Positions 1 to 9,602 of a stretch of DNA of 64,000 bases are shown piece after piece. The translations under genes and the position numbers were made by a program. The notes beneath the pieces are model-generated. The model saw only the letters and a list, made by a program, of their open reading frames with translations. It did no database searches and was not told the DNA's origin. This DNA is from Diplonema papillatum (Eukaryota > Euglenozoa > Diplonemea > Diplonemida > Diplonemidae). The stretch is taken from the NCBI GenBank assembly GCA_030068145.1, contig JAPJBO010000153.1, positions 124,001 to 188,000 on the forward strand, in the 5' to 3' direction. How positions within the stretch are numbered: position 1 is the first letter of the stretch; each line of letters starts with the position of its first letter.

Positions 1-60
1 TGACGAGGGCAACCGTTCTCTTGCCTGTATGCACCCAGTCTACAAACCATGGAGTTGCAA

Positions 61-200
61 GCGAACGTTCGCTTTAACAGTCTTTGCCGCGCGTGACCAT
101 ACCAAGTCGGTGATGCGACTCAGTCTATAGACATGAGCGGCTTAAACCACGGACTTGGTGTGGTCACGCGTAGCAAAAGACTTTCAAAGCGAACGTTCGC
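61..200. repeat. Fold-back (hairpin) element with ~48-bp inverted arms
   Basis: The left arm at 61-107 and the right arm at 152-200 are inverted copies with a few mismatches; both outer ends carry the palindrome gcgaacgttcgc. The spacer is about 44 bp. No target-site duplication is visible, and the right end runs straight into an E-family motif (gtgaaactccgggg). Likely a small non-autonomous fold-back element inside an older E/F repeat. Confidence 0.75.
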
Positions 201-205
201 GTGAA

Positions 206-1145
206 ACTCCGGGGTTCAGAGATTCCGGGGTGAATTTTCGGGACTATCGATATCCTCTACAAGCGGCGTGGTCTTGAAGGTGGTCGCACGAGGTGAGAGA
301 ACCTTTGTTGTTGTCCCTCGGTGGTTTCGGCCATGATCCACACCTCACACGGTAGACCCTTCTCGGCACTGGAACTTTTTGAGTACCACATTAGCATGCA
401 CTCGCGTTAAGCCTCAGCAGGGTGCCGTCGTAGGTGACGGTGTGTCTTGGTTGGTGCCGTAAAACAGTCTCTCACGGGTTCTCGATGCTTACAGTTGTTT
501 TGAAGAAGCCCGCTGGCTCTATACTAATTTCCGGGTGCATTTTCAGTGATAGAGATATCCTCCATAAGCGGCGTGTTCTTGAAGGTGTTCGCACGAGGTA
601 AGAGAACCTTTGTTGTTGTCCCTCGGTGGTTTCGGCCATGATCCACACACCTCTCACGGTAGGCCCTCCTTGGCACTGGGAACTTTTGAGTACACGAACC
701 ACATGAATTAGCATGCACTCTCGTTGAGCCTCAGCAGGGTGCCGGCGTAGGTGACGGTCTGTCTTGGTTGGTGCCGTAAAACAGTCTCTCTCACGGGTTC
801 TCAATGCTTGCAGGTGTTTTGAATAAGCCCGCTGGCTCTATACTAATTTCCGGGTGCATTTTCAGTGATAAAGATATCCTCTATAAGCGGTGTGGTCTTG
901 AAGGTGTTCGCACAAGGTAAGAGAACCTTTGTTGTTGTCCCTCGGTGGTTTCGGCCATGATCCACACACCTTGGCACTGGAACTTTTTGAGTACTACATT
1001 AGCATGCACTCGTATTAAGCCTCAGCAGGGTGCCGTCGTAGGTGACGGTGTGTCTTGGTTGGTGCCGTAAACCAGTCTCTTCATGGGTTCTTAACGGAGA
1101 TGCTTGCATTTTTTTTTTTTTGAATAAGCCCGCCTGCTCTATACT
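206..1145. repeat. E/F repeat in about three tandem units (~319 bp period)
   Basis: The phrase cgctggctctatactaat recurs at about 511 and 830, with a degenerate third start near 1125; each unit also contains gatatcctc, gttgttgtccctcggtgg and tttcggccatgatccacac. The same sequence exists as single copies at 27417-27625 and 49704-49930, where it begins with E (gagtgaaagttcgcttg). The short ORFs on the minus strand repeat from unit to unit and have no coding character. Confidence 0.75.
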
Positions 1146-3320
1146 CGAGTAATAGAGCAGGCCGCCAGGTTGCAAATCGCAAAGGAGAGGAAATCTACTC
1201 GTGTACCCGCACGAATCACGGCGGCAGAACCGGGGTTAATGCCGGGCGCGAAGCGTGCAAATAAGCACTGGGGAGCTCCTCTGAGCAGTTTCCGTAGGCA
1301 GCGTGTTTTGATGGTTGATCGGAATTAGATTGGCACGACCCTCGGGACCGACAATGAATTGTCGGTTGACCTTCCCTGCGCAACACCGCGGTGAAAAGAG
1401 AATACGAATAGGGCCCATTCCCTAAGGTTTCATACCCTGTACGCGAAGAACAACCAGAAACTGGTGTCTCATCACTTTCGTCACCTTTGGTCAGTTGATG
1501 CTGATCGTACGCTACTTCGTTTTTCAGTGCACCTCACCTGAGAGGCGAATGCCCTGGCACACGCGGAGCACAAATACAGAGGGCCAGCTTGTTAAGCACG
1601 ACTTTGGCACCACTTTTCCACCAGAAAGCAACCTTACCTGTTCCCCCCACCTTTCTGCAGCCATTGGCTGCAGAAAGCGAAAACAAGGCGAAATCACCAA
1701 CAGGAGAACACCAATAGCGCTCGGTTGGTTCCTATGTGAGAGTGAACGGGAATGGTACAGCCTCAAGCATTATTTCAGCCTAAACAAGCGTCCGACCACT
1801 TTTCCTGCATTTCCGGAGCATTTTATGGCCCCCTGAGTGGTAGGTTTCGAGTTTCTGGTTTCTGGCGACCCCCAGCTTGGGTTTCTGATGTTTTTCCTTG
1901 AGGAATTGCCTTGAGGAGGTGACTTCACCGAGTCGTCAGCATTGCACAGTGCTTGACGATACGTGATTCGAGCCACTTCGCGCGTCTCAGAACACGGCTC
2001 AAAACTGTGATGGTTCATCTTACGTGATCCAGGTGGCGACTGCCGACCGTGACAGGTGCTTGCACCAGGTGTTTGGAACAGCTAGTCCCGCCAAGCCCAT
2101 TGCACAGAGAGCTTGCCACATCCTTGGGTGTAAAGACATTCGGCTGTTGCACCGGACGGTCGCTTGCACCCAGTCGGTTTAGAGCTTCCGACAGGCTGGA
2201 CACGCATGCGTATGCGTCTATATACTCACACGACTCCACCCACACAGGGGCAGCAGTCGTCAGCATTGCACTTTTCTGAACGACAGGTCATTGCGAGCGT
2301 TTTTGGGTAATATTCGTTCTCACGGGTCACACGCACACGCCAGTTAAGTCCAGCATTCTATTCTTCTCCGCGGGTGGAGCGCCGCGAGTATTGCGAGGGG
2401 CGGGTTTCGGTCGACAGGGATTGTCGAACAATCGTCTCGGCGGATAGAGGGCGGGAAAAGGAGGTTAAAGGCGAGAAGAAATGGCAGACGGGGTGTTTCT
2501 AGTTTTTCATAGAGTTTTTGAGGGGTATGGGGGGGGGGGGGGGGGGGGTGTGGTTTGTTTTTGTCTTGCGTTTCTTGAAAAGCATGCAAACACTGCAGGG
2601 AGTGCTTGATAATGCTCCTCGAGCTTTTTTTTTTTTTTTTTTGTGCTGCTCACGTTTGCAGGAGGCGGAGAAACCAACGTGCGCTGCTACCCACTGCATG
2701 AAAAGAACAAGTGACTTCAGCTTTGGTGATCACATACTTTTCAACGGTATTGACATGTGGCCACTTGTTATGGCTTTTCACATGGTAATGGTGTGATCCA
2801 CAGTAGAAAACTTAACTTCCCGTGAACTTACTGAGAAGTTCCCAAGTACTTCCCAAGTACTTCCCAAGTACCCCAAATAGGGTCAAACGATTTCTGGCGA
2901 GTTGTTGCATTTAGTACTTCCCGTGAACTTCCCAAGTACTTCCCGAGTACACCCCTTTTACACCGAAGTAAGGCCACGGACTACACCATGGCATACGTCA
3001 CGTGCTATATACAACGTTAAGAGCAGGCCCTCCCCACTTTTTCTCGAGAACCGGAAAAATGGAAACCATCTCGGTTCTCTGTCTGTCGGGAGCCGTTGTG
3101 AACTATTCCTCCGTCGTTGCATTGCTGGCACTTTTCCAAAAAGCTCTGCTTCAGGAGAGGGCAGCTGAGTCGCAGCTCTTGATAGGTATGAGTCCGCCCT
3201 CTTCTGAGAGACCGTAATGTACCGAAATGCAACGTGCCAGGCAACGATATGCAGTTCCAGGGAATAGGGATGGACCTGGTACATGTGATAGCTCCACGGG
3301 ATATGGGTGAACTGCTCAGT
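1146..3320. other. Gene-poor spacer with K and J repeat fragments
   Basis: No supported gene. A K-family copy lies at 1768-1913 (related copies at 42770-42960 and 55750-56350). A reversed J-family fragment lies at 1936-2135 (compare 40380-40520 and 47440-47610). Long G and T homopolymers occur near 2528 and 2625, and short aagtacttccc repeats at 2830-2950. Near 1350 there is a small palindrome, gaccgacaat/attgtcggt. Confidence 0.6.
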
Positions 3321-3324
3321 GTAG

Positions 3325-3735
3325 AAAATACTCGAGGGGCTGCCTTTGTGCTTACTTCGAAGGAGGCTACAGGGGAGAAACAATACAACTACAAAGTGGG
3401 CCTTTTTTGTTGAACGCTTACGCCCGCCACTGAGCCCAGATTCACCTGTGTTTCGTGTGGGGTACACCTCCTTTGATCTTTTGCAGCTGGAGCCTCCTCA
3501 AGTATTTCCTACAAAGCAGGTGCGTTTTGTTCTTCGCTTACACCACCGTGTGTTGTTTTCTCACTCAGGACTTTGACCTGTTGTGTTGCGTGATTTGCCG
3601 TGTAGGGGTAAACCCGCATGACCTCACGTCCGTTCAACACGTGGTTCGGTAGTTACAGCACTTGGGATCCCTTGGGTTCTTTGTCGGGCAGTATCGTCGA
3701 GCATTTCCTTTCAAGCTGGCGCTATGTAAAATAAT
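3325..3735 (+). repeat. Chimera of an A element and an H element
   Basis: An A copy starts with aaaatactcgaggggctgcc and runs to its tail aagcaggtgc at 3523, where it switches directly into the interior of an H element (gttcttcgcttacaccacc), which continues to the H tail near 3735. The switch occurs at a short shared stretch, so recombination between related families is likely. Confidence 0.75.
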
Positions 3736-4017
3736 TGGAGTCGATCCCGGTGTCGTGGTTCGTTCCGACTCGCAGCAGCGCATACACTCCAGAGGTCTGC
3801 CTGCAGTAGTTGCATGATATTCAAGAGAAGACGGAGGAGGAGGAGAAGTTCGCTCCTGGGGCAAGGGCGAAATCTCCGGTCAAACCGCAGCAGTGCCAAG
3901 CTTTGAGTCGGAGATTGTACAGTGCACAACTCCGTCTGTTCTGTTTGTCCTTGGTAGGCCGTCTCTGCGGGTCCGGATCTGGAAGAAGAGCAGCGACACC
4001 TCTTTTTTTGCAGGCAC

Positions 4018-4235
4018 AAGTGTTCCCGGGTGACGTGTTCGGGCGGTGCTGCAGAGCCACCGAGCCCGCGGGCGACCAGCATTTCCAGAGTTGGGGCTTC
4101 GCGTTGACTAACGACAACGGACGATCAGCAACAACTGATCAACGACGGTGCGGCCCTTTGTGTTTCCGACGATCATATGGGATGGAGGACTTTTTTTTTT
4201 TGTTCTTCGCGTGTGCACAGGCAGTATTAGACTCT
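4018..4235 (+). repeat. B fragment followed by a G element
   Basis: 4018-4080 matches the B interior (gacgtgttcgggcggt...ctgcagagccac). From about 4076 a diverged G copy follows (catttccagagttggggctt; atcagcaacaactgatcaac). No coding sequence is supported here. Confidence 0.6.
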
Positions 4236-5690
4236 TCAGGGGTCACGAAGATTGCCGCTATTCAGACGACTCAGCGCCCCAACTCCGCAGTCGCATCCGG
4301 CGGTCCTCATCAGTAGAACCCGTGTACAACATGATGGCCGGAGATGGGGAAGCAGCACCGTGAATCAAACACCAGGAGGTCGACTCTCAGCTGTAGGAGG
4401 AACATGAACGGAAAGACCTTTTCCAAAAAGAAACGCTTTCTGCGTTGGCGACGGATAACGTTCAATGCGCAACCGTTGCTCCGAAAATGTGCCGCATATG
4501 TCGAATTGTGTCGAATTGCCATACGTACGGGTTGCTTGCATTTTCTTGCGGTTGGTTGGTCTCGTTCATAAAGCGGATTGTGAAACAAGAATGCTGTTGC
4601 TGTATGTGTTTCGAGCCTACCCCGGTAGGCTCTGTGGAGGTTATTGTGAGTTAAAAGGGAGGAAACGCAGAAGGAGGTTGCTGGGAACGGAATATCGTGC
4701 CTACTTGTGCCAGTGTGTCGGTTCTGTATGACACGTAAGGGTGTCCGCAGACAGGACAATCATGTGTCTAGTGGCTGTTGCCTGCAGCCAGGACAACCCT
4801 CACACAGGCAACCTCCCAGTGAGTTGAAGGGAGAGATTGGCGAATAGGTGCTTCAACCAAGATTTTCCTACCTCGTACGGTACACGATCGCTGGACATAG
4901 GATTAGGAACAATTAATGGATTAGGAACAATTAATTTTGCGCTTCCTTGCGGCTGGAGGACGGGTTCTAAAAACGATTCTGATTATAAAAATGAAAAACG
5001 GAAGAACTGTTTTCCACACGCAGAGAAAGGACTCGCTACTACACAGGGGTTTCTTGATTTTTTGCACGTTCGGTTTTTTTTTTTTTTTTCCCGCTTCGCC
5101 TATCTGCCCGTAGACATTAATAGTTGGTCACCTCTCAGGGTAAGTACCCTTCTTCGAAAGTAGTAGGGTGTGCTAATCCGAAGCGGGTGGGTTCGCTGCA
5201 ACACTTGTTGTTTGCTTGGTTCGTGTACAATCAAGTACAGAAATAGCTGCCTTCTCATCACAATTCACTGTGGAAAAGACAATTCTGGGGACTCCCAGGG
5301 ACGGAGACCCTTGCGTTGTAGTACACATAAGTTTGCAAGACGCGTTGCATGGGTTTCACAAAGCGGGTGTATCGGCGCCCAAGAAGACTTTTGGATGGGT
5401 TTCTGTGGCCTACGACCTGATGCAGGCGCAGCATGTGCGACCGACGATCAAACGGGGTTGACGTAGGGTGTTTTGCTGGGTACGTTCTTTCGTCTCGTGA
5501 TCCGGGCCGAGCCGGCTTGCGCTGCAGTGTCTGGTTTGCAACGGTCTTGTACTGCAGTGTACTGGCAGCAAACCCGGGCAAACCTGAAGTGAATAGTACT
5601 TCAAGCGGAGATTTTTGTTTGCGTGCACGTGTGTAGTCCGTGCTTGATACAACTCGATACGTTGTCAACCGTCTCACCGTTTTCAATATA
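4236..5690. other. Gene-poor stretch
   Basis: A fragment of repeat family I (tgtccgcagacaggac...agccaggac) lies at about 4740-4830. Otherwise I see only short overlapping ORFs on both strands without signal peptides, domains or exon-like boundaries. Confidence 0.5.
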
Positions 5691-5692
5691 AA

Positions 5693-5892
5693 AAAAATAC
5701 TCGAGGGGCTGCCTTGTGCTTTTTTTGACGGAGGTAGGAAACCCAGTACAACTACGAAGGGGGTCTTTTCTGCTTCCGCCCGCCACTACATCCAGATTTA
5801 CCTGTGTCTCGTGTGGGATCAGCACATTACCTCCTTGAGGTTTCGCAACCTGGCAGCCTCCTCAAGTATTTCCTACGAAGCAGGTGCTTATA
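5693..5892 (+). mobile_element. A-family TIR element (MITE-like)
   Basis: The copy begins aaatactcgaggggctgcc and ends ctcctcaagtatttcctac plus the tail aagcaggtgcttata. The first and last 19 bases are near-perfect inverted repeats, as in all A copies. Confidence 0.75.
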
Positions 5893-5989
5893 GAACAAAC
5901 GCATCTATCAAAAAAAAAACTGTTGCAAATAGGTGGGTGTGTGTGCGTCCTCACCCGAGCTCTCATGATGTACGGAGGCGAGTTGAAGT

Positions 5990-6370
5990 GCGGTGCTCGG
6001 TTCGTCAGAGCAAAACATCGTCAGAAGCCGGAGACGCGACCGTCGTGTACCGTTAACCCGGAGGGAAAGACCTGGGCAGCGACTGGCAGCCAACCCGGGC
6101 AAACCCGAAGTGATATGGGGTTTCATAGATTTTGGTGTGGGGGAAAAATTAAGAGAGACTTGCAAATAGGTGTCGTCACCACCAGCGGCTGCGGGGGGTG
6201 GTAGTCGACGGCCGCGGTTGCCTGGGGGAGTGGGTGGGTCCCGGCGATGGCGCGGGTCGGCCGCATGCTCGGCACGCTGGGGCGCCGCATCAGCGTCACG
6301 ACGCCCCGCCGCTCCTCTCGCCTCCTTCACGGGGAGACCTCGCCAGCGGGGGGACGAGCATTGTAATTTC
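5990..6370 (-). pseudogene. Degenerate copy of the gene 1 last-exon 3' end
   Basis: This stretch parallels 6506-6873 of gene 1 in the same orientation. It keeps the end of the coding sequence (reading ...SPASDDVLL then stop on the minus strand) and the block around gcatgctcggcacgctgggg, but it has internal deletions and lies downstream of the true stop. A shared intergenic block (aacccgaagtgat...gcaaataggtgtcgtcaccacc) follows both copies, at about 6095-6182 and 6410-6502, so the duplication included some 3' flank. It is not translatable in full and is probably non-functional. Confidence 0.75.
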
Positions 6371-6522
6371 TGAGCCACACAGCTTAGATGAGCACAGAGT
6401 CTGCGCAAACCCGAAGTGATGTGGGGTTTCATATATTTTGGCGTGGGGGGAAAACAAGAGAGACGGGTGGAAGACACTTGCAAATAGGTGTCGTCACCAC
6501 CCGCAGTGCGGTACCCGGCTCG

Positions 6523-9500
6523 TCAGAGCAAAACGTCGTCAGAAGCCGGGGACACGACCGTCGTGTACAGCCCCCCCAGAGACGACGACGAAGCGTTGGT
6601 CAGGTCAGGCAGCAGCAGCGGCCCCGACGACTTGCCCCGCCTGTGCAGCAGCGCGCTAGGCGACGGCTTCGGCGCCGCCGCCGGCGGCTGCGGGGGGTGG
6701 TATTCGACGGCCGCGGTTACCTGGGGGAGTGGGTGGATGGCGCGGGGCGTCCGGGGCCCCGCCCGCATGCTCGGCACGCTGGGGCGCCGCACGAGCGTCA
6801 CGACGCCGTCGGCCGCCCCGCCGCCGCCTCCTTCCCGCGGAGACCTCGCCAGCGGCGGCGACGAGCACGCAATGCTCGCCCCGTTGAGCCTGCGGTGGTG
6901 CGCCGGCGCCACCAGCGGCGGCTTCGCGGTGTGGTGCTGCTCCGGCGTGCCCGGAAACGGCGGCGTGCGATCGTCAAGCGTCGCACTGCTCGAGTACCGC
7001 AATGGCATCGAACCAGGGGTGGCTGGCCGGTCGTGGGGGTGCCTTGGGTTCGGGCTGGGGGGCACTGAGTCCGCGAACAGCCCGGATTGCGCGAAAAGCG
7101 ACGGGCTGTCCGTGTTCACCCGCGGGAGGACCTGCAAGCACACACCACCCCCACCCCCCCCCTCCGCGTCGTGGCGGGTGCTCGCGGTGCCGACGCTGGC
7201 GGCGTCGGTGAACGCGTCGCCGCCGACGCTGGATGTCCGCCCGACGCTGGCGGCGGCGTCGCCGGCTTGCGGAGGCAAGCCGCGGGCTGGGCACGACGTC
7301 ACGACGGTGGCCGTCCGCCCGCGCTTCCGCGGCTGCGGGCTCGGCGCCCGCGGGGCGCCGCCGACGAGCGAGAACTGCACCGGCGACAGCCCCGGGCTGC
7401 ACGCCGGCTTCTCGCTGCAGAGGTCGCCACCGCAGACCGGACTCAGCAGCAGCGTGCGCGGCGCCGCGCCGACACCTACGCCGGTGCCCCCCGCCCGGGA
7501 GGGCCGCCGGCACGGTGGCGCCTTGCCGGACGCCGCCTTCGGCGTCGACACCGCCAGCAGCGCGAGGCTTCCGAAGCTGCCGTTGCCGACAAGCCCGGGG
7601 TGCGGTCTCGACGAGCAAAGGTGGGTGTGTCCAGGGGTCACGGCGGCGTGGTGGTGGTGCTCGCGCACCTGCGCTGTCAGCGACGGGCTCAGCGTGCCCG
7701 ACGAGGCGAGCGGGTTGCCTGACGACCTCGCCGTGAGGTTCAGCGGCGAGGTCAGGGCGGACACCCCGCGGAGGTACTTAGTGTCGACCGACGGCGCCAG
7801 GTTGCTGTTGGTCTTCCTGCTGTCGCTGCACGCGGGCGACTCGGACGGGGTGTCCCGGTACGCGTTCGGACTCGCGCTGGACGGCGTGGCGTGCTCGGCG
7901 GGTCGGAGGTCTAATAGCTCGACCTTCAAAGGGTGGACCTCCAGGCGGTCCCGAAACGTGCGCCGCCCGACCGATTCGTCGAAGTCTCGGACGCACTCGG
8001 TCTCCGGCTGGTCGTACCGGGTGAGGACCAGCGGCTGGAGCTCGCGATCCCGCAGCAACCGGCGCGCCGCGGCGTCGGCGGCGAACTTCGCGAGCAGCAC
8101 CGCGTCCGCAGCGAGCAGCAGGCAGGCCCCGGGGAGCGCAGCGTCGACGGGCGATGCACCGCCGCCGGTCAGCCCCGCCCGCTCGACCTTCTCCCGGTCG
8201 ACCAGCAGCAGCACGCAGCCCCCGACATCCACCGCGAGCAGCAGCAGGGATAGGTGCGAGGCGGCGCGGGTCCGGTACACGTTCCCCGAGACGAGGAACA
8301 CGAGCTGTAACGCGAGGATGGCCGCTGCAAACGCGATGCGCCGCGTTTCCTTGTGCGGGTCGTCTGGCGCATACTCGACGCCCGCGACGACTGCGAGGAG
8401 GAGGATGTGCGGAAGCTCGATCCACGTGAACCGGCCGCTGACCCACGAGAGGTCCCGGTAGCACTCGTACAGCAGCCCAGTCTTCTGGAGGAAGTCTTCG
8501 ATGTGCTCCGCGCTGGGTTCCTCCGGCAGCTGTTCGTCCGCCGGGCGGAACATGTTGTACGACGCCTTTCCGAACGCGAAGGACAGCGGCGCGTTCCCGC
8601 TGTACGCCGCAGCGAGCTTGTTGCTCGACCCACTCAGCCCGTGCACGCACGGGCTATCCAACCGACTGTACGGTATCGGCCAACCGGCAGGCGGCACTCT
8701 CCGGTCGCCTGCCGCCGACGACGCCAGCCCGGATCCCCCCCACCGAACGCTGGCTGCAGCGTCCTTCGAGGGGGGCGTCTGCTCGTCGTCGGCGTCGTGG
8801 TCCGGCCTCGGGGCTTTATCGCCAGCAGCATGCCCGTCGGGAGTGTCCGCCGGGTCTAGAAACAGGAGCGAAGGGTCCCTCTCTTCGACCCACGTGCGGA
8901 AGCTGTTGTCCAGGGAATCCCTCCCCCCCGCCGCGGCCGCCCCCGCGCCTCTCCGCGGCGACGGAAGCGGCGGGTGGGACATGAAAGACACGGTCGCCCC
9001 AACGGGCCGCAGGGGAGGCGAAGGGCTGTCCGCATTCGACGGGTTCGACTGCGGGTCTGCAGCCGACCCGCAGTCGGACGCAGCGGAGGCGGCGTCTTCG
9101 TCGGCGGGTTGTCCGTCGCCGCTGGTTGGGCGCCGCTGCGCGCGGGGGTCTTCGACGTTGCCCCACATTTTGCTCCCGGCGAAGTACCACGCGCAGGGGC
9201 CGGGGGCTGGGTCGACGGCGTCGAATCGGACGTGCAGCACGCACGTCGGCGTCTTGTCCAGCCGCAGTCGCTTCGCGAAGACCACGACCAGACCCGCGGC
9301 CGCCAGGGCGGCCACGCAGCCGAGCCACTTCTTCTCGAACGCGAGGGTCGCTGCGCTGACGACGATACCCGGCAGCAGGAACAGCGTCGCGCACAGAAGG
9401 CTGCCGGGCGCCCGCAGCAGGAGCCCGCCGCGCTCGCGGCCGCCGAGGCGCCGAGCGGCTGCGGCGGCGGCCCACAGCGCAGCGATCAGGCACGCGTTGC

Positions 9501-9602
9501 CCGCCAAGCAGCCGGCGTAGGTGCCGTGCGGGCCGAGGGCGAAGTGCAGCGGGTGCAGGGCGAACGGCAGCGTGTCGTTCTCCGTGGCGCCGGCAGCGAT
9601 GC
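6523..9602 (-). CDS. Gene 1 exon 4 (polytopic region and tail, stop TGA)
   Basis: 1025 codons plus stop from acceptor ACACAG|GCATCG. It encodes further hydrophobic segments near AGCLAGNACLIAALW, LCATLFLLPGIVVSAATLAF, LGCVAALAAAGLVVVF, ELPHILLLAVVAGVEYA, AFAAAILALQLVFLVSG, LSLLLLAVDVGGCVLLLV and GACLLLAADAVLLAKFA. Between them lies a charged, low-complexity loop, and after them about 450 residues rich in S, P, G and R. A 657-aa ORF on the opposite strand is a GC-driven shadow. Confidence 0.8.

Noticed and set aside
3711-4117. Overlapping minus ORFs of about 100-120 aa
   Set aside because: They cross B and G repeat fragments and have no leader, domain or splice sites.
6488-8461. 657-aa plus-strand ORF
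   Set aside because: Antisense shadow of gene 1 exon 4 caused by high GC; composition is Arg/Ser-rich with no domain, while the minus frame has membrane segments and splice-phase continuity.
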